From Saprospiraceae bacterium (GTDB lineage: Bacteria; Bacteroidota; Bacteroidia; Chitinophagales; Saprospiraceae): 64,000 nucleotides of DNA. The stretch is from positions 161 through 64,160 of the forward strand of contig JAHDFP010000012.1 in the NCBI GenBank assembly GCA_020628095.1. The letters run 5' to 3'. Made by a program: the position numbers and the translations under genes. A model generated the notes under the pieces. It had not been told where the DNA came from. It saw nothing but the letters and a program-made list of their open reading frames with translations, and searched no databases. This document shows, piece by piece, positions 20,465-28,535 of this stretch; position 1 is the first letter of the stretch; every line of letters starts with the position of its first letter.

Positions 20465-20807
20465 GTTCTTTATTTTTTGGTTAAATAGAAATTGGATCAA
20501 CTTGATAACTACCAAATTGATTTTTATGTCAACATTAAATCTATGCAAGATCACCACAGCGAGATAAAAATTGTGGGGATCGCGTGCTTTGAGTTCGTGA
20601 ATGTTATCTTTTAGTGAGGGAATTAAAAGATGAGAATTTCTTTGTATTAGTCACTTGGGAGAGGTATAATATTTTTTTTCAAAAATCTAATTCTACTAAT
20701 GGTTACCTTTTGATTTATTCAGTTATTAATAAAGGTATCTTAGATAAACTCAGATAAGAAATCCAATTTTTTTAAGTATTGATTCCTAGTGTATTAAAGA
20801 AAATAAG

Positions 20808-21149
20808 ATGCAAAAGAAAATTGCGATATCATTAAGGACAGGAATAGAATTCATCAAACTGGAAGACATCTATTATTGCAAGGCGATGGATAACTATACC
20901 ATACTCTATCTGGAAAACGACAAGAAGGTCGTCTGCAAGTCCCTCAAGAATTTCCAAGAACCTCTGGAGAACAATGGTTTCTTTCGTGTATCAAGATCTT
21001 ATCTCGTCAACTTAAAATATATCAAATCACTCATCCTCGGAAAGAAGTCTTCTGTCAGATTAGAAAACGATATCAATATTATCCTCAGTCGCAACAACAA
21101 AAAGAAATTCATAGATACCATTTATCAGAATTCCATTATACATGTGTAG
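20808..21149 (+). CDS. Stand-alone LytTR DNA-binding regulator
   Basis: A 113-residue protein that is almost entirely a LytTR domain: GIEFIKLEDIYYCKAMDNYT, then SLKNFQEPL and the typical FRVSRSYLVNLKYIKSL. LytTR domains bind DNA as ten-stranded beta folds and usually follow a response-regulator receiver; here no receiver is present, so its signal must act another way. It sits 280 bases upstream of the propeptide/peptidase pair on the same strand and may control it. An inverted repeat (ATCTTTTA 20606-20613, TAAAAGAT 20624-20631) lies in its upstream gap. Confidence 0.9.
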   Translation: MQKKIAISLRTGIEFIKLEDIYYCKAMDNYTILYLENDKKVVCKSLKNFQEPLENNGFFRVSRSYLVNLKYIKSLILGKKSSVRLENDINIILSRNNKKKFIDTIYQNSIIHV

Positions 21150-21301
21150 TGACTTAACTACTTGGTCTCTTAGTATAAAGAAAATCCATTACTGATTTTT
21201 TCTGATGATATAGTTTTTTTTCGCTTAACTCATCATCGACGTTTTATTACCATAACTTAAATTTTCACTAGCCTAAGTGCTAATGCTTTATAGGCAATCC
21301 T

Positions 21302-21333
21302 CCCCTAACCAAAGGGGCAAAACCCCCTTGCCC
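21302..21333 (+). promoter_or_regulatory. Two mutually exclusive hairpins upstream of the peptidase operon
   Basis: CCCCT (21302-21306) can pair with AGGGG (21313-21317). GGGCAA (21315-21320) can pair with TTGCCC (21328-21333). The two stems share bases 21315-21317 and so exclude each other, an attenuator-like arrangement about 95 bases before the next start codon. There is no clear T-run after either stem. The role is speculative. Confidence 0.25.
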
Positions 21334-21428
21334 AAAAGAGAATTTCACTTGTATACCCGCGTCTTGATTCTATTAAAATTGTAACGACAAACGAAACCAT
21401 TTTTTAACAATCAAGATTTTTTAAAAAG

Positions 21429-22541
21429 ATGAAAATTAAACAACAAAAAGTTCCTCCCAAACTGAGAAGGATCGCCGCTCGGCACTTAGAGTCTATCCGT
21501 GGCACGGGTATGGCGCTCAATGCACAGGACCTGTATTTGTCAGATACGGTCTGTCCTATTTATCGTCCTGACATCAAGGAGCCTGCTTACTACGAGTTCC
21601 AGATTATCAAAGAAACCAGATCTAATGTAGACAACAGATTAGACCTTACAGAAAAGATAGGTAAGATCAATCTCTACTCTCCTGCCTCTGGTCTCAAAGA
21701 AATCTATGGTACACCAGAAGCCATTGCCAAATTCAAAACTGAATACTCGGTAAAATTCAAAAGTGGCGTCCAAGGATTTATTATCGTGTCTGCGGACAAG
21801 CATGACTTCCCTATTACACATTGGAGTATGGAATCAGAGCCGCCGAGTTTCTTATTAGAGCAAGAAGCCTCTCAGAGTCGATTGAATCTTCATAAAATAT
21901 ATAAGGTAGATGCACTCTCTTATGTAGGAGAAGATAAGGATGGCAAAGAGGTCGCCACTCTGGGCCAAAAACCTCCTATCATAGAAGGTCTCATGGCTGA
22001 TCTCTCTCGACAAGCGGGCAAAATAAGCAGCGTAGAAATAGCCAACACTGCCTCTCGTAGGATCAATGACTCTGTCAAGATCAGACCAGGTAGAATGATA
22101 ACCAAAGGACCTAAAGCCAAGGACTACAAATTCCTGAGTAAGGACTGGGGTAACATCAAAAAGAACTTTGTCAAAAGTTATAAGCCGCTCATGCAGCAGC
22201 TAGAAAAAAGTGCCGCACAGGTCTGGGAAAAAGAAACTATGATAGATGAGATGGGCGAAGGCATATTGGCAGGCGAACAGTTTTTTATCCCTGTGCTAGA
22301 AAAAGATTTTACAGTAGAAATCTATGGCGAAGCAAGTGAGCATACTGTACTGCGCGTCGTCAAGAGACCTAATGGCATGTCGACTATAGAGCTGACTACC
22401 AAAACACTTCCATCGTCTGGTGAGCTGGATTTATTCGTGCAGATAAGATATAAGAACTCGGACGAACTCATTAAACTTTTTGTGGTGAATCCAGATTCGC
22501 CGACAGAATCTATTAATAACCTTAAAAACGAAGAATCATGA
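21429..22541 (+). CDS. Putative propeptide/inhibitor-like partner of a cysteine peptidase
   Basis: A 370-residue protein with no signal peptide. Residues about 90-150 contain GVQGFIIVSADKHDFPITHW, which resembles the conserved core of C10-type (streptopain/Spi) propeptides and inhibitors, where a strand reads GFVIVSGD. The N-terminus is basic (KIKQQKVPPKLRRIAARHLE); the C-terminal ~100 residues look like a beta-rich domain. The stop overlaps the start of the peptidase gene by the four bases ATGA, so the two are translated together. I infer that this protein chaperones or silences the peptidase in trans. It could instead be a carrier or immunity-like protein. No other domain recognised. Confidence 0.6.
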   Translation: MKIKQQKVPPKLRRIAARHLESIRGTGMALNAQDLYLSDTVCPIYRPDIKEPAYYEFQIIKETRSNVDNRLDLTEKIGKINLYSPASGLKEIYGTPEAIAKFKTEYSVKFKSGVQGFIIVSADKHDFPITHWSMESEPPSFLLEQEASQSRLNLHKIYKVDALSYVGEDKDGKEVATLGQKPPIIEGLMADLSRQAGKISSVEIANTASRRINDSVKIRPGRMITKGPKAKDYKFLSKDWGNIKKNFVKSYKPLMQQLEKSAAQVWEKETMIDEMGEGILAGEQFFIPVLEKDFTVEIYGEASEHTVLRVVKRPNGMSTIELTTKTLPSSGELDLFVQIRYKNSDELIKLFVVNPDSPTESINNLKNEES

Positions 22542-23191
22542 GTTGGACATATTATTGGGCACGTGGAGGTCATGCTGCACAACCACGTTATAATCAATTT
22601 CAATATAAAGGCTGCGCTGTCGGATGCGGCGCCGTCGCATGGGGTATCTTATTCGGATGGGCAGATAGACAAGCCGCTAGCGGCAACTCTTACTGGGCTC
22701 CAAGATGGGGTCTCTACCGACAGAATGGAGGACGCGGTGCCAATGCCGTCGCACCAATAATCATGGATAATGGCGTCAGGAATATGATCAGGGAAATCAG
22801 AGACCACATAGGCACATTTTGTATTGCTGGTTCCGGTGCGACTTTTCCTTGGGATATGCATCAGGCGCGCAGATATCTAAATGGTCGTACAGGCACAACA
22901 CTGAGTACGCATTATAACTCTTTCGGGATACACGAAGGTCGCCTCAGAGAGAAAGCCCGTAACTCGATAAGAGACAGAGAGACACCTGCAATCATAGGTA
23001 CAGGCTGGCTCAATCATTACCCTGTCGCTTATGGATATGCATGGCAAAGAAGAACAGTAAGAAAATGTTTCATATTTTGCTGGAACACCACCGTCTACGA
23101 TCGATACTTTTACGTCAATCAAGGATGGGGCGGTAGTGGCAATGGATGGGTCAATGCTTCGACTTGGTTTGCAGGACAGATATACCCATAG
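22538..23191 (+). CDS. Papain-like cysteine peptidase domain protein
   Basis: A 217-residue protein that reads as a bare catalytic domain. The cysteine block is YKGCAVGCGAVAWGILFGW with the probable nucleophile at C30 and Q23 as a possible oxyanion residue. The histidine is in LNHYPVAYGYA (H160), and the end has FYVNQGWGGSGNGWVN with the third catalytic residue N194. That order (Cys, His, Asn-x-GWGG) is the plan of C10 and related papain-fold peptidases. There is no signal peptide, unlike streptopain. Translation is coupled to the upstream propeptide-like gene, and a strong hairpin follows at 23217-23251. Confidence 0.75.
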   Translation: MSWTYYWARGGHAAQPRYNQFQYKGCAVGCGAVAWGILFGWADRQAASGNSYWAPRWGLYRQNGGRGANAVAPIIMDNGVRNMIREIRDHIGTFCIAGSGATFPWDMHQARRYLNGRTGTTLSTHYNSFGIHEGRLREKARNSIRDRETPAIIGTGWLNHYPVAYGYAWQRRTVRKCFIFCWNTTVYDRYFYVNQGWGGSGNGWVNASTWFAGQIYP

Positions 23192-23216
23192 GTCTTTGAT
23201 CTAGGATAAGTTGACT

Positions 23217-23251
23217 AGGTCCTCCCTTATAATATATCTTTGGGAGGACCT
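23217..23251 (+). terminator. Strong hairpin after the peptidase gene
   Basis: Perfect 10-bp stem (AGGTCCTCCC with GGGAGGACCT) and a 15-base loop, 25 bases after the peptidase stop. No T-run follows, so it may terminate weakly or protect the 3' end of the message. Confidence 0.6.
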
Positions 23252-23266
23252 GTTATAATAGTAGAT

Positions 23267-23710
23267 ATGCTCATGATGACTAAATATATTTTCATTATCG
23301 TAATCCTGACAAGTACAAGTATGTGTAATAAGAACGCATTGACCATAGACGCTGACGAAGTCTATAGTATAAAAGAAGTGACTTCCTCTTCTTTATTTGA
23401 GACCAAATGTGGTGAGACATCCGAGATAGAAAATGAGATGATTACGATACGTGGTTTGTTTTCCACCTTACATTATACACCAGAGGCTTATCAGCTATAC
23501 CTGCTTGACCCCAATCAAAAGGATAGAATAGAAACAAGGTACAACAAAGACCTCGCAGAAACCATCGAAACAAGAGTAGACAAATTACAAGACAACCAGC
23601 CGATACAAGTCACTGGAAAAATCATCGGTTATGATCAGCCCAAGAACTTCGGCTGCAAGAGGGTTCATTATCTACAGATAATGAATGCCGACGACATCAT
23701 AGTAAAATAG
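23267..23710 (+). CDS. Small putative lipoprotein with OB-fold-like domain
   Basis: 147 residues from the ATG at 23267. The frame can be read from a TTG at 23240, but that lies in the hairpin and the ATG opens directly on a hydrophobic leader (MTKYIFIIVILTSTSMC). The lipobox is weak (TSMC, cysteine 20). The mature part has the strand pattern ITIRGLFSTL... IQVTGKIIGYD... VHYLQIM, which resembles the small OB-like domains of Bacteroidota lipoproteins. Function unknown. It follows the peptidase pair on the same strand beyond the hairpin. Confidence 0.65.
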   Translation: MLMMTKYIFIIVILTSTSMCNKNALTIDADEVYSIKEVTSSSLFETKCGETSEIENEMITIRGLFSTLHYTPEAYQLYLLDPNQKDRIETRYNKDLAETIETRVDKLQDNQPIQVTGKIIGYDQPKNFGCKRVHYLQIMNADDIIVK

Positions 23711-23954
23711 TACACAGAAAAATTATTTCTATAATTCCCAAGTCGTGATCTGACTTCTGGCAGAATATATGAGATAGTTTGCTACACAGTTTTCCGTATA
23801 AAAATTGACATAGAGCTTAGTATATGCTAAGCGACTGATTCAGCATACAGGCTTGGACATATCTGTCCATTGTCCTCTATTACCGTACAACATAATATAG
23901 AAAGAGCTAACAACCATTCTCTTTATTAGGTAACCAAACTCATAACTAAATCAC

Positions 23955-24485
23955 ATGAGCATCCAAGTCTACAAAGTCCATCATAATGGCACACATGACC
24001 TCTCTAATCAAATGGTCAAAATACCTGGACTAATCGTACAGTTCCAAGTAGCGAAACCCTCACATGTTTTTATATCAGGGAGCGTGGGTTACGAGCATCG
24101 TAAGATACCTCTCAGCATACATAACAAAACTAAAGGTGAAGTAAAGGCCATGAAGAAAATTTATGGAGAAAATCTGACGGAATATGCCATCGGCATAACG
24201 GGACGCCTTGAGCACATAGACGAAAAAGGAACAAGACAATGGATCAAAGGATCAAAGTGGGGACCTAATATCAATGGCGGCTCTCAACACTATGGCATCA
24301 TACCTATCAGTGGATACCTAGAGGTGAATGCTGGCACGCACGAAATATCCTATTGGGCAGAAGCTCATACAGACGCTCCAGCTTATGCCTACCCTGTAGA
24401 AATCCAAGGCGCATCAGATAGTGACAATCCAGGAGGCACGACCGACCCCTATAACCAAATGATCATAAGAATAGAAGAAAAATAA
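23955..24485 (+). CDS. Hypothetical beta-rich protein
   Basis: A 176-residue protein without signal peptide or membrane span. It is rich in alternating hydrophobic strands (LIVQFQVAKPSHVFISGSVG, YGIIPISGYLEVNAGTHEISYW), suggesting a jelly-roll or C1q/TNF-like sandwich. The C-terminus is a Gly/Asp/Pro turn followed by MIIRIEE. No family recognised. It sits between two predicted lipoprotein genes on the same strand, with gaps of 244 and 60 bases, and may belong to a surface-associated set. Confidence 0.65.
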   Translation: MSIQVYKVHHNGTHDLSNQMVKIPGLIVQFQVAKPSHVFISGSVGYEHRKIPLSIHNKTKGEVKAMKKIYGENLTEYAIGITGRLEHIDEKGTRQWIKGSKWGPNINGGSQHYGIIPISGYLEVNAGTHEISYWAEAHTDAPAYAYPVEIQGASDSDNPGGTTDPYNQMIIRIEEK

Positions 24486-24545
24486 AATCTAAAAAATTAA
24501 AACACATATAGTCTTAGCGTTAGTAATAATCAAAAAAACCAAATC

Positions 24546-26459
24546 ATGAATAATCACACTTTTACATCAACCATACTCTGCAAAACATTAATACTTGCAT
24601 TCATCATTTTCACCATAGGATGTAAATATTCTAAGCCAAAATCAGAAAAAGAAAATTGGAATTGGGTGCACTCTTCTATATCATCAAAAGAAAAAGCCAA
24701 TCTCAATGAATATGTGAATAATATGTTCAGCAGAATTTCTTCGGCATATAAGAAAAATGACGAACATACTTTTTATAAAACCACAATAGAACTACTCGTA
24801 GAAAGCAATCGATATCCCATCTTTTACTTAGACTCCACATGGCTTGACCTCAAAGACAGATTGGTCAAAGACGGGATAGAGCCGTACATGTCTTATCTGT
24901 TAGATTATGGTTTTCGCTTAGAAAAAATTAGGACTGAGCAGTCGATTAGTATTGTGGACGAAATAAGAGAATTACTGAAGAGTGCAGAGGTGCAGCGTTT
25001 TGATCATAAGTTTTTCTTTAAAAATAGCAAAGATGAAATGTACTATGCCTACTCTGGTAATATGGGCTGGGCCATCACCAATCTGCTTTACTCCGATTAC
25101 GGCAGTTCCTATATAAGTCAGTATGATGCAGAATTGACAGATTTCGTATCGCTCGTCGGTGATGCGCTCAATTGTAAGGCCTGCGCACTTGGCACGATGA
25201 CCGATAACGCTAAGATCATAGGAATGCAGCTAGCCAATAATACTGAGCAAATAGGATCTAACTCATCGGCGTGCGATGTTATTAACGGCCTAATGGCCGC
25301 CAGCCTCAACGAACAATTACTCAATCCCAGTAGCAGACCAGATAACAGATCTGACAACTTCTGTAAGGCTATAAGAGATGGTAATAATTCTGGATTCTCA
25401 CAGTTCAACTGTATGATAGAGGCAATCAATGAGTACAAGCAAGATACTGACGCTTCTCCACTGGGCAGCGGTGCAGCACTTATAAGAAGACTCGAAGAAT
25501 ATATAGAATGTCGCCAAAATAATGGTGGAGGTCCACTACGAAATTCGCCTGTTAAAGATAAGATGGGATGGTACTTCGAAGGAGATAAAAACCAATGTAC
25601 TCAAGAAAGCCCTTGCACTAGTCAAGATGAAGAAGGAAATAGGAAGGAGAAAGTAGAATCTACAATAACCAAGGATGGTGAAGAAGGTAAGCAAACTACA
25701 ATCACTACTATCGATAAAAGGGGTGTTACAAGAAAAAGAACTACTATATTCCGTAGTAAGAACCGTAGAGTCGAAAAGCAAGAAGAATATGATGAAAATG
25801 GAATCAGAACATTTGCTCGCGAAACTGACGAGTCATATGATGACCAAGGAAATAGAATATCCTGGAGATATCGAGAAAAACAAATAGATGGGGATAAGGA
25901 ATTAGGTAGGGTAATAAAAGAAGGAAACAGAGGTACTACAGTACAATATTTTAGAGGTGAGAGATCGCGAACCGGCCGCATGATTCATAAACCGATTACC
26001 AAAAAGGAATACGATCGAAGAAGAAGAAATTATCCAAAAAACAACTCCACCCCGAACCCTGAAAGCAATTTTGATCCTTGCGCATACATGCTATCAGAAA
26101 AGGAAGCGGAAATAATAAAGCGCGGAGGCGACCTTGGTCCATTAATTAATCCTGATCCATCTAATCCTAATACAGATCCTGCTCTGACCAGACTCATAGA
26201 TAATATCGCCCGTTGTCTGATAGGCAACCTAGGTAACCGTGTAGAATGCGACCCCAGAATCAGATGCGCCGACCAAACCTGTGACTGTGGGAAAATATAC
26301 GAAATAGAACTGGTCGATCTACCTATCAAGAATCGCTGCAACCAAATACAATGCGGACCTGATCAAAAACTAAATCCACTGACGTGTCAGTGTGTGGGGT
26401 ATGATGATGTCGGTGAGTTGATTGGTGTTACTCCAGGGTTATATGGGTCGCTGCGGTAG
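24546..26459 (+). CDS. Large lipoprotein with YD-repeat-like centre and Cys-rich tail
   Basis: A 637-residue protein with a lipoprotein signal (LAFIIFTIGC, cysteine 26). The first ~300 residues are helical and end in a region with several cysteines. The centre, about 370-470, is a run of charged beta repeats (KRTTIFRSKNRRVEKQEEYD, RISWRYREKQIDGD) similar to YD or MORN-type repeats. The C-terminal ~70 residues hold about ten cysteines in close spacing (CADQTCDCG, CNQIQCG, LTCQCVG), likely disulfide- or metal-linked. No sorting domain at the end. Function unknown; it would be anchored in the outer membrane. Confidence 0.7.
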   Translation: MNNHTFTSTILCKTLILAFIIFTIGCKYSKPKSEKENWNWVHSSISSKEKANLNEYVNNMFSRISSAYKKNDEHTFYKTTIELLVESNRYPIFYLDSTWLDLKDRLVKDGIEPYMSYLLDYGFRLEKIRTEQSISIVDEIRELLKSAEVQRFDHKFFFKNSKDEMYYAYSGNMGWAITNLLYSDYGSSYISQYDAELTDFVSLVGDALNCKACALGTMTDNAKIIGMQLANNTEQIGSNSSACDVINGLMAASLNEQLLNPSSRPDNRSDNFCKAIRDGNNSGFSQFNCMIEAINEYKQDTDASPLGSGAALIRRLEEYIECRQNNGGGPLRNSPVKDKMGWYFEGDKNQCTQESPCTSQDEEGNRKEKVESTITKDGEEGKQTTITTIDKRGVTRKRTTIFRSKNRRVEKQEEYDENGIRTFARETDESYDDQGNRISWRYREKQIDGDKELGRVIKEGNRGTTVQYFRGERSRTGRMIHKPITKKEYDRRRRNYPKNNSTPNPESNFDPCAYMLSEKEAEIIKRGGDLGPLINPDPSNPNTDPALTRLIDNIARCLIGNLGNRVECDPRIRCADQTCDCGKIYEIELVDLPIKNRCNQIQCGPDQKLNPLTCQCVGYDDVGELIGVTPGLYGSLR

Positions 26460-26481
26460 AGTGGTTTTGCAGAATCAGGGA

Positions 26482-26495
26482 AATTACATGTAATT
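26482..26495. promoter_or_regulatory. Perfect 14-base palindrome before the kelch lipoprotein gene
   Basis: AATTACATGTAATT is fully self-complementary and lies 35 bases before the next start. It may be a dimeric regulator site; AT-rich palindromes also arise by chance. Confidence 0.3.
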
Positions 26496-26529
26496 AAATA
26501 CTTCTTATTATAAATTAAAAAATAACATT

Positions 26530-27507
26530 ATGAAAATCAATACAATCGAAATTTTGTGCTTCTTGCTAATAATTTCATTTAGCTCTTGCACACCAAAGTG
26601 GCATTTAAAAGCTGATTGCCCAAATATGAAAATAGGCTCATCGGCTTCTTGGGGGATTGATCCAAATAATAATTTCAGAATATATGCCATCGGCGGAGAC
26701 AATCAAAACTCTGTTAATAATTTGGTTGACGGGTTCGACGTTTTTAATAACACCTGGTCCGCATTTAGTCCAATGATAGAAGAAAGAACAAGACACGCCT
26801 CTGTAACACTCGTTAATCTGAAATCTAATTCCAACAAAAAACTTTCAAAAAATTCTGCGCAATTATTTAGCGATGTCAAAATTTATGTTTTCGGTGGTAT
26901 GAAGGGAAATATTACCTTAAGTGCATGCGAAGTTTATGATACAAGAACGGACACATGGAGCTCGATTGCGCCTATGTCAATAGCAAGGCATGGATTAGCA
27001 GCCGCAATTGGTGGCAATGGGAAAATATATGTTTTTGGAGGTGAAAATGGGAGCACTACGTTCGATTCTGTAGAAGAATATAATCCTAATACAAATAGTT
27101 GGACAACTAAAAGTGTTATGCCCGATAAAAGAGCATGGTTAGGTGCCGCAACAGGGCAAGATGGTTATATTTATTTAACAGGTGGAGTTTCTATGGGTTC
27201 TGAAGAAGATAATCTGTGGAGGTATGACCCAAATACGGATTCCTATACTGTCTTACCTAATATGCCATCCAATTCATCAAGGCACGATTCTGCGGCAGGT
27301 CATGGAGATAAAATTTTTGTATTAGGTAATGTCTCATACCAATTTGACATTTCAGATAATGCTTGGTCGACAATCGCTACAATGCCCTGTGATTATAGAA
27401 TTGATGGAGCGGCAGAGTCGTTTATTAATGGAATATACTTTATTGGCGGATATAGAAGATTTAATCCTCCGTTTAATTGTACTGAGGTTTATTCCAAAGG
27501 GTTATGA
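26530..27507 (+). CDS. Kelch-repeat lipoprotein
   Basis: A 325-residue protein with a lipoprotein signal (LLIISFSSC, cysteine 20). At least five kelch motifs follow, each with paired glycines then a tyrosine and tryptophan: IYVFGGMKGN...CEVYDTRTDTWSSI, IYVFGGENGS...EEYNPNTNSWTT, IYLTGGVSMG...WRYDPNTDSYT, and IYFIGGYRRF at the end. They would close into a beta propeller of five or six blades. Such outer-membrane propellers usually bind sugars or proteins; the partner is unknown. A strong terminator follows at 27526. Clearly AT-richer than the housekeeping genes. Confidence 0.88.
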   Translation: MKINTIEILCFLLIISFSSCTPKWHLKADCPNMKIGSSASWGIDPNNNFRIYAIGGDNQNSVNNLVDGFDVFNNTWSAFSPMIEERTRHASVTLVNLKSNSNKKLSKNSAQLFSDVKIYVFGGMKGNITLSACEVYDTRTDTWSSIAPMSIARHGLAAAIGGNGKIYVFGGENGSTTFDSVEEYNPNTNSWTTKSVMPDKRAWLGAATGQDGYIYLTGGVSMGSEEDNLWRYDPNTDSYTVLPNMPSNSSRHDSAAGHGDKIFVLGNVSYQFDISDNAWSTIATMPCDYRIDGAAESFINGIYFIGGYRRFNPPFNCTEVYSKGL

Positions 27508-27525
27508 AATACTGAGGATAATAAC

Positions 27526-27556
27526 GAGACTGTCCTACTTGGGCAGTTTCCTTTTT
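27526..27556 (+). terminator. Rho-independent terminator of the kelch gene
   Basis: A 10-bp stem with G-U wobbles (27526-27535 with 27541-27550), a 5-base loop TACTT, then CTTTTT. It lies 19 bases after the stop codon. Confidence 0.85.
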
Positions 27557-27706
27557 GAGATGTTTCCTTCATATTTAATCTATTATTATTAAAGAATTCT
27601 TAAAGGCTAGGGAACATGAGTTATACTTAATAATGAAGAAGCACTCACCAATATCTGCAATATCTCATAAATAGTTTAGGCGACAAGTATTGCATATCAA
27701 GGATAA

Positions 27707-28474
27707 CTTTCTCGACCCTGTGGGGAGATCCTCAGATTTTGTTTTCATGTACTTAATATTTTTCGACAAGCTCAAAATGAAAAAGGAAATGCCTATTCCA
27801 TAGAGGAGTTATTATTGACGCGTATTTTCTGACTTACCATCTAATAGGCAGGAATATTATTGTCTCCTAGACTTTGCACTATAGTGCCCCTCGCCCATTG
27901 GCTACAACCAGACTCTGGTTCTTTTTTCTTTTTCATCTCGACCTTGTGGAGAGATACTCAGATTTTGTTTTCATGTACTTAAGATTTTTCGGCAAGCTCA
28001 AAATGAAAAAAGGAAAAGCCCATTCCATAGAGGAGTTATTATTGTCGCTTGTCTTCTGACTTACCACCAGGTAGGCAAGAATATTATTGTCTCCTAGACT
28101 TTGCACTATAGTGCTCCCCTCGCCCACTGGCTACAACCAGACTCTGGTTCTCTTTTTCTTTTTCATCTCGACCTTGTGGAGAGATACTCAGACTACCGTT
28201 CTTACAATCTGATGATTTTTCGGCAAGCTCAAAATGAAAAAAGGAAATGCCTATTCCATAGAGGAGTTATTATTGACGTGTATTTTCTGACTTGCCGTCT
28301 GGTAGGTAAGATATTATTGTCTCCTATATTATGCACTATAGAGCTTCCCTCGCCCACTGGCTACAATCAGACTCTGTTTCTCTCTTCCCTTTTTCATCTC
28401 GACCTTGTGGAGAGATCCTCAGACTACCATTATTACAATCTGATGATCTCTCGACAAGCTCAAAATGAAAAAAA
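27707..28474. repeat. Tandem array of ~230-bp units, each ending in the palindromic element
   Basis: Palindromic elements lie at 27707-27785 (partial), 27929-28011, 28159-28242 and 28390-28474. Between them a spacer of ~145 bases is repeated three times (27786, 28012, 28243 onward), with CCATAGAGGAGTTATTATTG, TTGCACTATAG, and CCCACTGGCTACAA recurring in order. Unit lengths are about 226, 231 and 232 bases. The array fills most of the gap between the kelch gene and the SIR2 gene (27508-28535). Short plus-strand frames at 27874-28059 and 28101-28496 are products of the repeat. Confidence 0.9.
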
Positions 28475-28535
28475 GGTATATATGATTAGCGAATGATAGA
28501 CGGACTAAGACAACTCACCCTACTCCATACACATA

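Noticed and set aside
27874-28496. Two plus-strand frames in the 230-base array
   Set aside because: Their sequences repeat with the array and contain translated palindromes.
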